Positions 54,401 to 63,654 of a stretch of DNA of 64,000 bases are shown piece by piece. The first letter of the stretch is position 1. Every line of letters begins with the position of its first letter. Under the pieces are notes generated by a model that saw only the letters and a list, made by a program, of their open reading frames with translations, did no database searches and was not told the DNA's origin. The position numbers were made by a program, and so were the translations under genes. Source of the DNA: Doris montereyensis (taxonomy: Eukaryota > Mollusca > Gastropoda > Nudibranchia > Dorididae); contig JAXRKP010000867.1 of assembly GCA_037039925.1 (NCBI GenBank), forward strand, positions 140,300-204,299. Reading direction: 5' to 3'.

Positions 54401-57400
54401 ATATATGCGTTAAGTTGAAGATGATTTTTTAATGTGACAAATAAGGTCCTCCTAGATTTGTTGATAGTCTCCCAGAACACAGAATCTCCAACAATTGTAG
54501 ATAGTCTCCTAGAACATGTCTTAGAATCTCAAACAATTGTAGATAGTCTCCTAGAACATGTCTTAGAATCTCCAACAATTGTAGACAGTATGCTAGAACA
54601 CCTCTTAGAATCTCCAACAATTGTAGACAGTATGCTAGAACACCTCTTAGAATCTCCAACAATTGTAGACAGTATGCTAGAACACCTCTTAGAATCTCCA
54701 ACAATTGTAGACAGTATGCTAGAACACCTCTTAGAATCTCCAACAATTGTAGACAGTATGCTAGAACACCTCTTAGAATCTCCAACAATTGTAGACAGTA
54801 TGCTAGAACACCTCTTAGAATCTCCAACAATTCTTGATAGTCTCCTAGAACACCTTTTAGAATATCCGACAATTGTTGATAGTCTCCTAGGACAGCTTTT
54901 AGAATCTCCAACAATTTGTGAAAATCTTCTAGAGCACCTTAGAATCTCCAGAAATTGTTGATAGTCTCCTAGAACACCTCTTGGAACCTCCAACAATTGT
55001 TCATAGTCTTCTAGAATGCCTTTTAGAATCTCCAACAATTGTCCATAGTCTCCTAGAGCACCTTAGAATCTCCAACAATTGTTGATAGCCTCCTAGAACA
55101 CCTCTTAGAATCTCCAACAAAATTGATAGTCTCCTTGAATACCTTTTAGAATCTCCAATAATTGTTCATAGTCTTCTAGAATGCCTTTTAGAATCTCCAA
55201 CAATTGTTGATAGTCTCCTAGAACACCTCTTAGAATCTCCAACAAAATTGATAGTCTCCTAGAACACTTCTTAGAATCTCCAACAACTCTTGATAGTCTC
55301 CTAGAACACCTTTTAGAATATTAAACAATTATTGATAGTCTCCTAAAACACCTTTTAGAGTCTCCAACAATTGTTGATAGTCTCCTAGAACACCTCTTAG
55401 AATCTCCAACAATTGTTGATAGTCTCCTAGAGCACCTCTTAGAATCTCCAACAATTGTTGATAGTCTCCTAGAACACCTCTTAGAATCTCCAACAATTGT
55501 TGATAGTCTCCTAGAACACCTCTGAAAATCTCCTAGAGCATCTTAGAATCTCCAACAATTGTTGATAGTCTCCTAGAACACCTCTTAGAGTCTCCAACAA
55601 TTGTTGATAGTCTCCTAGAACACCTCTTAGAGTCTCCAACAATTGTTGATAGTCTCCTAGAACACCTCTTAGAATCTCCAACAATTGTTGATAATCTCCT
55701 AGAACACCTCTTAGAGTCTCCTACAATTGTTGATAGTCTCCTAAAGCATCTCTTAGTCTCCAACAATTGTTGATAGTCTGCTAGAGCACCTCTGAAAATC
55801 TCCAAGATTTGTTGATAGTCTCCTAGAGCACCTCTTAGAATCTCCAACAATTGTTGATAGTCTCCTAAAACACCTTTTAGAATCTCAAGAATTGTTGATA
55901 GTCTCCTAGAACACCTCTTAGAATATCCAATAATTTGTGATAGTCTCCTAAAGCATCTTTTATAATCTCCAACAATTTGTGGTAGTCTCCTAGAACATCT
56001 CTTAGAATTTCTTACTATTGTTGATAGTCTCCTAGAACACCTTTTAGAATCTCCAACAATTTGTGAAAATCTTCTAGAGCACCTTAGAATCTCCAGAAAT
56101 TGTTGATAGTCTCCTAGAACACCTCTTGGAACCTCCAACAATTAGTTATCAAAACGGTAGGCATATTTTTCTTCATTTGCAATTTCTATTCTTAAAAGTA
56201 TGGATCTCTTAGTGACATTAAAATATTTCAAGCTCATGTCCTCACATTTTGTCACAAAATTTAGATATAAAAGTGTCCAACTTCACATTCGATGGGTAAA
56301 TCTTTGACAGCTTGACTAAAACTAAGTAATCATTCTTTGCAATTAAATGAATCGACACATTTAGGTTCTGACTTCACCTCATATGTTTTATAATCAGTTG
56401 ATCTCAAGAGATGGAATGGAGGGCAGTCTAAATAATTTGCCTCAGCATTTTTTTCTGTGATCTTAGCAGGTTTGGAAGGCAGTGAATAGGGGGGGGGGGG
56501 GGTGTGAAAGAAGAAAAGACTTGAAATCATTTATTACTCCTTGATCAGTAATATGTTCTGGAAATTTACTTTTCGACAGTATAAATGATAGTGTTGATAG
56601 TTAATATTTCAATAAATTTAAATCTGAAACCTATTTCTATGTTAATGTGAATTGCTGCTAATTTCAACAAAATGCCCCAAAAACATATTATGTAATTATA
56701 GATATTATGTAATTTGTCTGTACTTAAAATGTTATTTTTTACTTTCAATCAGACATTAAATTGTCTCTTTTAAAAAATTCATTTGTAATAGAGTTTACTG
56801 ACAGATGAGCAAGTTGCCAATGCCCCAATTTTGATATTAGGGAATAAGATTGACAAGCCAGGAGCAGCTAGTGAAGATGAAATACGACATTGGTTTGGTC
56901 TTCAAAGCCTCACAACTGGAAAAGTAAGCCTGATTTTTTCTTATCTCTCACAGCATTTTGAAATTTTGTATATGTCCTACTTTGTGCCCTAAAGTTTCTC
57001 TCCCCATTGCGTTCAATGTAACAACTTTGCTTTATCTTTCGTAGTTAAAAGTAAGATCAGAGATGGATTTTGATGAAAACCACTTTTAGTTTTTACACTC
57101 TATAGGCATTGTTTTTTGTTTTTACATATGAAAATTTTTGGGGTTTTTTTTTGTTGTTTTTTTGCCATGTGAAGGAAGACTCAGCATGTTTTTTTGTTAT
57201 TTTAACTCCATCAGTGTCTGGGCACTTTGGGTTCAGATGATTTTGAAGTGCCATGCATTTTGGTACTTAATTTTTTAAAAAATCACTTTTATTGTATTAT
57301 TTTAGGTACATACATAGTTCAAAAAGCGTTCTCTTCAGAAAAAGAGAAGATATTCCAGTAAATGTTAGTATACTTTCCATAATTTATTCTGGAGAAAAAA

Positions 57401-58266
57401 TGTGAAAACCATATAAAAAATGGGGAAAATAACCTTTTCTTTTCAAGGGAATGACACATCTTCCGTAAACTGTTTTTTAGATTTAGACATATTTAGTCTT
57501 TGGTTTCTTTTTGGAAGATTCAGCAACATACAGATTAGTATCTGATGATTCAGAACCAGATTCACTTGTAGATGTAGATCTATTTCTTGAGTTAACATGA
57601 ATTTTTTTCGTTTTTGAGGACAATTATTGACTACTAGTGTTGGTCTACTTTCGATTTTCAGCGAGGGGTGTACCAACCAATAATAATTTTTTTGTCAAGT
57701 TTCCTACAACTAATTTGATCACATTATGAGAAATGTCAATACTAAAACTAAATGGTATTGGAATGTAGTTGCGGCGCACATCCTATTGACAGAACCCGTT
57801 GCGAGTTGGTAACATTTTTTGCCTGATCGTTCTACCCAAATATGCAAAGACATTTTGGTCCCAAACTCGCCAATCCAGATGATCCCCCCCCTCTTAATGA
57901 GCAAGTGCTTTTCGAGGTGTTTATTATCCTTTACTACACATTTTGTGAAACATTGTTGTGGTCTGTATTTTTTTCTTACAATGACTCAACTTTATTCTGA
58001 ACATTCTACTTAAGATTATCAGATATGGTCAAGATTTGGGCACAACTTGCATGCACTTTGGAGTCTTATTTTTATGTTTGTACTGCTTCTTCTATTTTAT
58101 CCGCTCTCCCCTGAATCTCCCTCTATTTTGTATACAATTTTTCTTTTCTAGGGCACAGTCTCCGGGTGACCTTCCAGGCAGGCCAATGGAATTGTTCATG
58201 TGCAGTGTACTAAAGAGACAGGGCTATGGCGAAGGATTCCGTTGGCTGGCTCAGTATATCAATTGA
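42452..58266 (+). CDS. SAR1: SAR1, small GTPase that initiates the COPII coat
   Basis: SAR1-GTP inserts its N-terminal helix into the ER membrane and recruits SEC23/SEC24. Exons: 42452-42494, then 44850-44969 or 45654-45773 (alternatives), 48153-48218, 54102-54205, 56792-56923, 58152-58266. One alternative plus the rest gives 580 bases; with two bases restored in the last exon this is 193 residues plus stop, the usual length. In order: amphipathic start [16 protein letters not shown]-loop GLDNAGKTT, switch I VPTLHPT, switch [21 protein letters not shown], guanine-binding NKID, and C-terminal [20 protein letters not shown] then RWLAQYIN. The catalytic His of switch II (GGH) is present. All junction phases agree. 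Exon 6 needs two bases near 58162-58166 (TCCGGGTGAC) to give the expected S-R-x-D-L-P-G-R. No prenylation motif, as expected for SAR1. Confidence 0.96.
43389..43480. repeat. AGATCT palindrome cluster in SAR1 intron 1
   Basis: Repeated TAGATCTAGATCTA-type strings, as at 39888-40260. A GA/GTGT-rich stretch follows at 43550-43650. Confidence 0.65.
44202..44722. mobile_element. Non-autonomous pogo/Tigger-like DNA transposon (MITE), 521 bp
   Basis: Terminal inverted repeats CAGTGGTCTCTGCCTAAGAG (44202) and the reverse complement of CTTCTTAGGCAGAGTCCATTG (ending 44722) are flanked by TA on both sides, as expected for Tc1/mariner-pogo insertions. No transposase is visible. It ends 128 bases before SAR1 exon 2A. 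Confidence 0.75.
44850..44969 (+). CDS. SAR1: SAR1 exon 2A, alternative P-loop/switch I exon
   Basis: Encodes [20 protein letters not shown], then [20 protein letters not shown]. It is 120 bases, phase 1 in and out, acceptor TTTAATAAAAG (weak pyrimidine tract) and donor GTAAGT. It keeps the GLDNAGKT P-loop and VPTLHP switch I but differs from exon 2B in the helix between them and in the residues before the first strand. The open frame, conservation and phase argue for a functional exon. Confidence 0.88.
45654..45773 (+). CDS. SAR1: SAR1 exon 2B, canonical P-loop/switch I exon
   Basis: Encodes [20 protein letters not shown], then [20 protein letters not shown], close to the usual animal SAR1 sequence ([20 protein letters not shown]). 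120 bases, same phases as exon 2A, acceptor CCCATCTCAG, donor GTAAGT. Confidence 0.95.
46516..47291 (+). mobile_element. Deleted pogo/Tigger-like transposon with CENP-B-type N-terminus
   Basis: The left end TACTGGGGGAGCTGCATCCA (from 46514) resembles the reverse complement of the right end CGTTGAATCCGACTCCCACT (47271-47290). TA lies at both edges and an internal related copy is near 46650. Near the right end, an ATG at 47110 opens [20 protein letters not shown] then [11 protein letters not shown], the psq/CENP-B-type helix-turn-helix that starts pogo-family transposases; the frame ends at 47298 without catalytic domain. It lies in SAR1 intron 2. Confidence 0.6.
48153..48218 (+). CDS. SAR1: SAR1 exon 3, switch II
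   Basis: Encodes (T)[18 protein letters not shown] then HKQ, with the DxxGGH switch II motif. Entry phase accepts either exon 2A or 2B and completes Thr (A|CC). Confidence 0.96.
49575..49945 (+). repeat. Tandem duplication, ~181-bp unit, two copies
   Basis: GAATGACC...CTGACCAGTGAAATG starts at 49579 and again at 49760. Shared segments include CCTGGGCTGACCAAATTTTG (second copy CTGACTAAATTTTG), ATGGAAGGGCAGAGTAAAG and TTGACAAGCGCAAACA. It lies in SAR1 intron 3; the copies have diverged. Confidence 0.8.
51003..51395 (-). pseudogene. Frameshifted copy of a dispersed Cys-rich (CXC-like) gene family
   Basis: The minus strand reads [20 protein letters not shown]; in the next frame ALLQHI and RAAF-AGHI; then back to [20 protein letters not shown] and [30 protein letters not shown]. 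The layout (basic FxxRKGR start, PPT-A---H--RA, P-WT-L, then a C-x-C/CxxxC-rich KCSCRKAxLxCTxLC motif) resembles uncharacterised multicopy invertebrate proteins, often from mobile elements. The frame changes and stops inside SAR1 intron 3 suggest a decayed copy. The family memory is informal, and the Cys motif is what I actually see. Confidence 0.5.
51998..52210 (+). repeat. Purine-rich low-complexity tract
   Basis: Almost pure A/G for about 200 bases (GAGAGACGGAGAGAGAGGAG, AAAGAGAGATGAGG). The overlapping minus-strand Leu/Ser/Phe-rich frames are produced by it. Confidence 0.85.
53475..53690 (-). mobile_element. Dispersed element family C, terminal part, minus strand
   Basis: Matches 63068-63290: GAGTACCAACTTAATATACT, TTTATGGTACAGCTG, GGGAATGAACTGTTCCATCC and TTTTGTCCCATTTGTGG. 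This is the reverse complement of the start of the copy at 19540. Confidence 0.65.
54102..54205 (+). CDS. SAR1: SAR1 exon 4
   Basis: Encodes [20 protein letters not shown] then [15 protein letters not shown]. It covers the strand and helix after switch II. Clean frame; donor GTGAGT, phase 0. Confidence 0.97.
54440..56145 (+). repeat. Minisatellite, 42-bp unit, ~40 copies, in SAR1 intron 4
   Basis: Unit AATCTCCAACAATTGTTGAT + AGTCTCCTAGAACACCTCTT + AG. Six consecutive near-identical variant units (GTAGACAGTATGCTAGAACA-type) occupy about 54580-54830; the rest vary by substitutions and small indels. Because 42 is divisible by 3, long frames stay open on both strands: plus 54434-54961 ([14 protein letters not shown] repeats) and minus 55533-56141 ([14 protein letters not shown] repeats). 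It lies wholly inside an intron and lacks any recognised flanking domain, so I treat it as a satellite. Confidence 0.93.
56792..56923 (+). CDS. SAR1: SAR1 exon 5, NKID motif
   Basis: Encodes [20 protein letters not shown] then [20 protein letters not shown] and TTGK. NKID is the guanine-specificity motif; PGAASEDE matches fly SAR1 closely. Clean frame. Confidence 0.97.
58152..58266 (+). CDS. SAR1: SAR1 exon 6, C-terminus and stop
   Basis: Starts GTVS, then, with two bases restored near 58162-58166, reads [20 protein letters not shown] and [12 protein letters not shown] followed by TGA at 58264. Without the restoration the phase-0 frame would hit TGA after five codons. Both missing bases are adjacent to C and G runs. 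Confidence 0.93.
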
Positions 58267-59500
58267 TGACATGATGTGTGTGTGCAAGAGGATGGATGAC
58301 TGAAATTTATAGGCTTGAGAGACGGGAAACTGGGCCGCTTGAGTGAAGGGAAACTGGCCATAGACGCTCATGTCTGGAATGTACCTGTGTTTTGAATGCA
58401 CATTCAAATGTCAAATGTGGATTATACATGTTATGATTATATTATGATATACATATGTAAATGAAATGCTAACCATGTAGCAAATGCAATTCCATTATTG
58501 GCAATGCATGGTAAGATGAAAGGAAACTGAGGTGTTAGGCTAGTTTCTACCCCTTGATTTGTTTTGTTTAGTTAGGTTGTTTTGGTTTTTGCAATAGGCT
58601 CCGCAAAGACTCCTCTGAATTCATCATTATAATGTGTGTTATTAGAGAGTGAGCGAGAAGGCCTTGTTGTCAAACATTTGAGCGAGACATTTGCTTTGCT
58701 GGTGCAATTTATCAAATATCACAATCTATTGAGTTAACCACATTGTTGAATATATATATCTGAGAATTCAATTGTTACATACATAGCTCTACTCGTTTTT
58801 TTGCATGTTTTTCCCCCTGTCCCTTCTATTCTCTCCCTCCGATAGTAGAAAGAGCAGTGATTAATTTGTTATCCCTCACAGTGTGAACAATTCTTTTTAT
58901 TTTACTACGATAACTCCTAGATATACATGAAACATTGCTGAGTGATATTATAAGAATGCTTGAAATGTTTTCCAAAAGTTTGTTGAAATCTGACAGCATT
59001 GCTTGACTTTCGTTTTCACATTGAATGGGTGGAGGAGAAAGGAGAGGCTTTGCGAATGACACTTTTACCTTTTATTTGCTGGCTTTGTTCAGGTATATAA
59101 AAAGGTCTTGTGGTGACAGATGCACAAAAGAACTGAAATAATATTTGCAATGTTGTGTATGGAGTTGATAGCGATCACGTGATCCTGGTCATTCTGTGTT
59201 TATTCCTGATGCCTGAAGGTTTTGCCTATTTCTTTTTTAACCAACAGGATTGGCCTTTTTTGATTTCATGAGTGCTTGAAAAGGTTGTTTATGAAAGTCA
59301 GAGTCGTAACATTGATTCCATCGCCGGGATGATTGCCATAGCCTACATACACCCTTATGATGTGTCTTACACTAGGACTTTGTGTCAGAGTATAGAGGAG
59401 ATAAAAGGCTAAATACCTTCCAGAGGGAGATTACAATTACATTTTCCAGTGAACCCATTGATGATTTTTTTATTATTAAAAAAAATAAATCTATATATTT
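58267..59500 (+). other. Probable SAR1 3'UTR
   Basis: No exon signal. A possible poly(A) signal AATAAA lies at 59484-59489 after an A-rich stretch. The true end is uncertain. Confidence 0.35.
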
Positions 59501-59634
59501 TATTTCACAATTTGGTGCAGTTTATATTATCGATGTGTTGATGTCAAACATAGGACAGCCAGGCAGGTGTTTCTTGTTTAATGAAGCTACCCAATATGCA
59601 GCAAGTAAATGTGTATAGTTTATCTCAAGTTTGG

Positions 59635-59700
59635 GCCTTTTAGTCTAGTGGTATCATTGTGAGTCTGCTTTTGGTTATGTGTGTGTTTGCGCTTTAAACC
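59635..59700 (+). repeat. tRNA-like A-box fragment (SINE remnant?)
   Basis: TTTTAGTCTAGTGGTATCAT resembles the D-arm/A-box region of a tRNA, but no acceptable B-box or acceptor stem pairing follows. Listed as a remnant only. Confidence 0.25.
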
Positions 59701-60149
59701 TGCTAACCTTGCCTGATTTTGTTCACATCCTCTTTATTACTATCTTCTCTGAATTAACACAATGTGCTTATGAGGAATTGTTTATAATGTTACTTCAGCA
59801 AAACACTGTACTATCTTTCAGTACAGTTTTGTTAACTAATGTAAACTACTGGATATTTTCTTTTGAAAAATAGAGAGCTTTTCACTTCATTTTCAGTTTA
59901 TGCCGACTTTAAAACTTAAGAATAAGACAAAGGCTATGAAGCAATTTTTAGAATTACATGTTTTTCCTCTTGCTCTTTAATCGTCCTTTACTCTTTCTCC
60001 TTTTTTTGTTTGTTTCTCTTTTTTCTCTCTTCATTCTTTTCCTTATCGTCCACCTTTATTTATCGTGGGGTGTTGTTTGTTTTGCTGGGGTTTGTTTTTT
60101 TATTGTTCCTATGAAGATTTATCCTTTTAGTGCTTATTTGTTACTAATA

Positions 60150-60395
60150 CTAATGTGTTTGACTACCACCCAGGAGGCCTGAGTTTGATTCTCAGTCGGG
60201 CAAATTTTTCTGGCTCTCTTTCGACCCAGCAGAGAAATGTGTAGCGGGTAGCTATGTCTATTCAGACTCTGCGAAAGTAAAGGTGGCAAAGAAATCAATG
60301 GCAAACTGGCACATTATGCCGTATCCTTAGAAAATAACCAGGACTCTTCTTCTGATTACCCTAAGCTCAACTCTGGAGTATGGGACTTGCTTTAC
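60150..60395 (+). mobile_element. tRNA-derived SINE-like remnant with B-box
   Basis: GGCCTGAGTTTGATTCTCAG near 60176 is a B-box/T-arm-like hairpin. It is followed by GGGCAAATTTTTCTGGCTCT and a body reaching GGGACTTGCTTTACTTTA. The A-box region is degraded. Confidence 0.45.
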
Positions 60396-61400
60396 TTTAT
60401 TTTTCATTAATATGATGTAATTTTGTTGGTTTCTTATTTACATCATTTGGCTTTACGGCATTTCATTTTCATGCGTCTTAAAACCTATGTTGAAATGAGC
60501 GGTTGTGGGGCTTGTTTGTTCTTGCTTTGTCATGTTTTTTTTGTGGGTTTTTTTCTAGTTCCAAGTCCAAGCAAATAGCCTCGGTAGATTTTGTTCATGA
60601 TGTGAAGTTCGGAGACCGTTATATTTATAGTAAATCATAGCATATTATAGCATAAGTCTTGTCACTTGAAGTAATTATACAGATGGATATTGATAGCATG
60701 TTTGGTTTGAAAAAACATCGCAATTCATAGTGATAAAAAATTTGTATCATGTCGAGGTCAAAGGTTTTGTTATCTTGAAAGCGTTTTTGACAAAATTGAA
60801 TTAAAATCATAGACATGTTGTGCTTCCTTGAACTATTACCATTCAGTGTGTGTTTGTTTCATCCTTTTTATTAGGTTTTGTTTGGGTTTTTGTTTGTTGG
60901 ATTGTTTTTTCCCTTCCAAACAACTACAGTTTAAGATTATACATGTATTGGCATTCTTATTTGATACTCTGTATTATTGTTTTCTCAATCTATGATAATA
61001 ATTTCTTTCTAGTTTTTCCTTTTTCTTTTTTTTTCTTTTCTAATCATTCTTATCAAAATCAGTTTGCGGTGGGAGGTGTTTGAGGTTTAAAATTTTATCA
61101 GGTATTTTACAGAAAACTCTTCTTCCTTCTATCTATTTAATCTGCATCATCACTTGATGATGTACTAGCAGTCATGAATAACCATCCATACACATTGAGT
61201 ACAGAAGAAACAGCATTTCTGTACTTCAGGATTTTTGAATTGATTAAAGACAGCTATTACGAAAGTAAACCACTCTCTTTATCTTTTTCATATTTTACTG
61301 TTGTCTGTTAACATTGTCTGAAGAACTAAGGTAGTATGTTTTCTCTTCTCCTATGATTCTCTCCTGCTTACTTTGATTTGCCATCCCCTTGTCATTGATG

Positions 61401-61645
61401 GGCTGTTGGTAGGCACTGCTGGTGGTAGTGGTAGGTCCTACTTCATTTTTTTCACCTATATTTCATCTTACTGTCTCCTTGTAATTAATTCACCCTTGAT
61501 CACAGCATACAAACAAAGCTTGTGTAGACTCTTCTACTTCTGTCCTTTCGCTCGTCTTTTCTTCGCCTCACTGTTTCCTCTGATTCACCATATTTTCATT
61601 ACATGTACCACTTATTATATAGGACAGTAAATTCCAATGAAACAC
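61401..61645 (+). repeat. Dispersed repeat family B copy (diverged)
   Basis: Contains GGCACTGCTGGTGGTAGTGG, TTTCATCTTACTGTCTCCTT, CACCCTTGATCACAGCATAC and AGTAAATTCCAATGAAACAC. Confidence 0.65.
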
Positions 61646-61960
61646 TGTTTCATTGTTTTTATTTCTTTAAAAAATATATAATTTACGTTGCTGTTATTAT
61701 GGTATTTATTAGTATAAAAAAGTGTCTTTTTGTGTGTTTGAAGATCGTTTAAGAAGAAACTTATGGAAGGTGTGTGTGTGTGTGTGTCTTCAGAAGACCA
61801 GGAGACAGGATGAGAATAACTAAGCTTTTAATTAAATTACATCATATTCTTATGGAAAAGGTGTTTTATTGTTACTTTCTGATAGTCTCATGGAAATGGT
61901 CACAGTTGATGTCATTACCATTGTTGTTTGTTCATTCATGTCCACCAGCAGAGTAGAGTG

Positions 61961-62186
61961 GGCAGTTGGCGGGTACTGCTGGTAGGTCTTTCCTCTTTCC
62001 TTTCAGTCTTTCCCATGTCTTTCTGTCATCTTGCTGTTTCCTCTTATTATTAAATATTACTCTTAATTCTTTCCTTACGTTCACCGCATATGGTGGTCAG
62101 GGTAAACTTTAATCAATCAACAAACCTCCAAATTCACCCTAAGACCACTGCATATGGCGGACAGGGTAAGTTGCAATGAAACAAGC
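61961..62186 (+). repeat. Dispersed repeat family B copy with duplicated 3' segment
   Basis: Contains GTTGGCGGGTACTGCTGGTA, TGTCATCTTGCTGTTTCCTC and GCATATGGTGGTCAGGGTAA, then a second end segment AATTCACCCTAAGACCACTG and GGGTAAGTTGCAATGAAACA. Confidence 0.7.
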
Positions 62187-62364
62187 CACTATTGGAAACC
62201 TGATCAATAACAGGGTTACTGGAACTTGGACTGTTGTATTCTTTTTAGAGGTTATAACCAGTTCCTGTTACAGTTACATGTATGAATTGAACTGCAGGAT
62301 TACGATAAGGAAGAAACCACCAATTTTGATTTAACTTGACCACAAATTTTACTTGAAGAAGACT

Positions 62365-62462
62365 AGATTAAATTGTTCAACTGTCCCAGGGCTCAACCCA
62401 TGACCTTTAGGGTAAGAGTAATGAGAGGCTGATACCTTGCCTTTGAACTACTGAGTCCTACA
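62365..62462 (-). mobile_element. tRNA-derived SINE, family A, truncated minus-strand copy
   Basis: The reverse complement reads GGACTCAGTAGTTCAAAGGC, AAGGTATCAGCCTCTC and GGTCATGGGTTGAGCCC: the A- and B-box halves of the SINE at 12748. Confidence 0.6.
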
Positions 62463-62629
62463 GAAACCACTATTATTGCCTCAAATATTACAACTACAAA
62501 CTTCTATGACACGATTAGGGGGGGGGGTCATGGAGTGAAAATGTTCCGTTTTGTTCCTATCAATTTAACTTATGTATAGGTGTAATGGGCATGGTGTACT
62601 GAGTTGAGATATGCCGCTGTTTTTTTCCC

Positions 62630-63310
62630 TGCCGCTTCCGGTTGCCATGGAAACGGCGGCCATCTTGGATTTTGCCCCCAAATTTCACCAAGTTCAATAT
62701 CGATATGCTTTTTCATTTAACACATTTCTTTCAAACTTGGCACACACCTTATTTGATACAATATCTATATTTGATTAGATCGATTTTTGTTTCATTAGTA
62801 AGTTTTGATTTCATGAATTTTTGAAAATAGCATATGAGAACAACCAAAAACATACAAAAGTATTGTACAAAAAATTCAATTTTTCCAAAACTAATACATA
62901 TCAAAACAAACATCTGATCATTTCTTTGTTTTACCCCACCCATTATCCATATCAAATTTCATGAAAATACGTTGAGAAATTAAAAAAAGTAGATAATGAA
63001 CAAAAAAGGACATTTTGAGAAAATCGTATTTTTCTTATTTTCTGTTATTTGTTTAGTGTGTCGATAAAAATGAGTACCGGTACCAACTTCGTATACTTTA
63101 CATAATATTTATGGCTTTTTATTGCATAATAGCTGTGTTAAAAGATAAGCCTGTATCGTTTCTAAAAAAATCCTATAAATTCAAAGAATCGACATTGAGC
63201 TTCTTTTATGATATCATTATGACGGGAATGAACTGCTCTATCCGCTAGTATGGATAGACTAGATTTGTCCCATTTTCGGCAAAAATGGCATTCCCAGAAG
63301 CCTCCTCACC
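62630..63310 (-). mobile_element. Dispersed element family C copy
   Basis: The reverse complement runs from CCCATTTTTGCC/GGACAAATCTAGTCTATCC and GATAGAGCAGTTCATTCCCG to AATCCAAGATGGCGGCCGTT, TCCATGGCAACCGGAAG. It aligns in order with 19540-20376 and shows the best-preserved terminal motif module. Confidence 0.75.
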
Positions 63311-63654
63311 CCATCCCTTCACCATTTTCTGAAATGGAATCACATCTTGCCTATGATTTCCAGTGTTTTTTTTTATATGGATTATTATGTTTGCCGCTAC
63401 CAGTATACCACACGGAACACATTTACTTCATTGCAATAATGTTGTCCAAGAAAGTGGCATATTATGTTATTGTTACAAAATGAAAGACAACACACATTCA
63501 CTATACATGAATTATTTTTCACTCACAGACAGACAGCTTAAGCACATTTAGGTTTAAGCATTACGTCATTGACATATGTATAACATAACATAGAACACAT
63601 TGACAGTAGCAACATCCTACTAACTAACAAGCCTTAATCACGGATTCAGGTCCG

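Noticed and set aside
54434..54961. 175-codon plus-strand frame of [14 protein letters not shown] repeats
   Set aside because: It is a stop-free reading of the 42-bp minisatellite inside SAR1 intron 4. Overlapping frames on both strands are equally open and there is no flanking coding exon.
55533..56141. 202-codon minus-strand frame of [14 protein letters not shown] repeats
   Set aside because: Antisense reading of the same minisatellite; period divisible by three explains the open frame.
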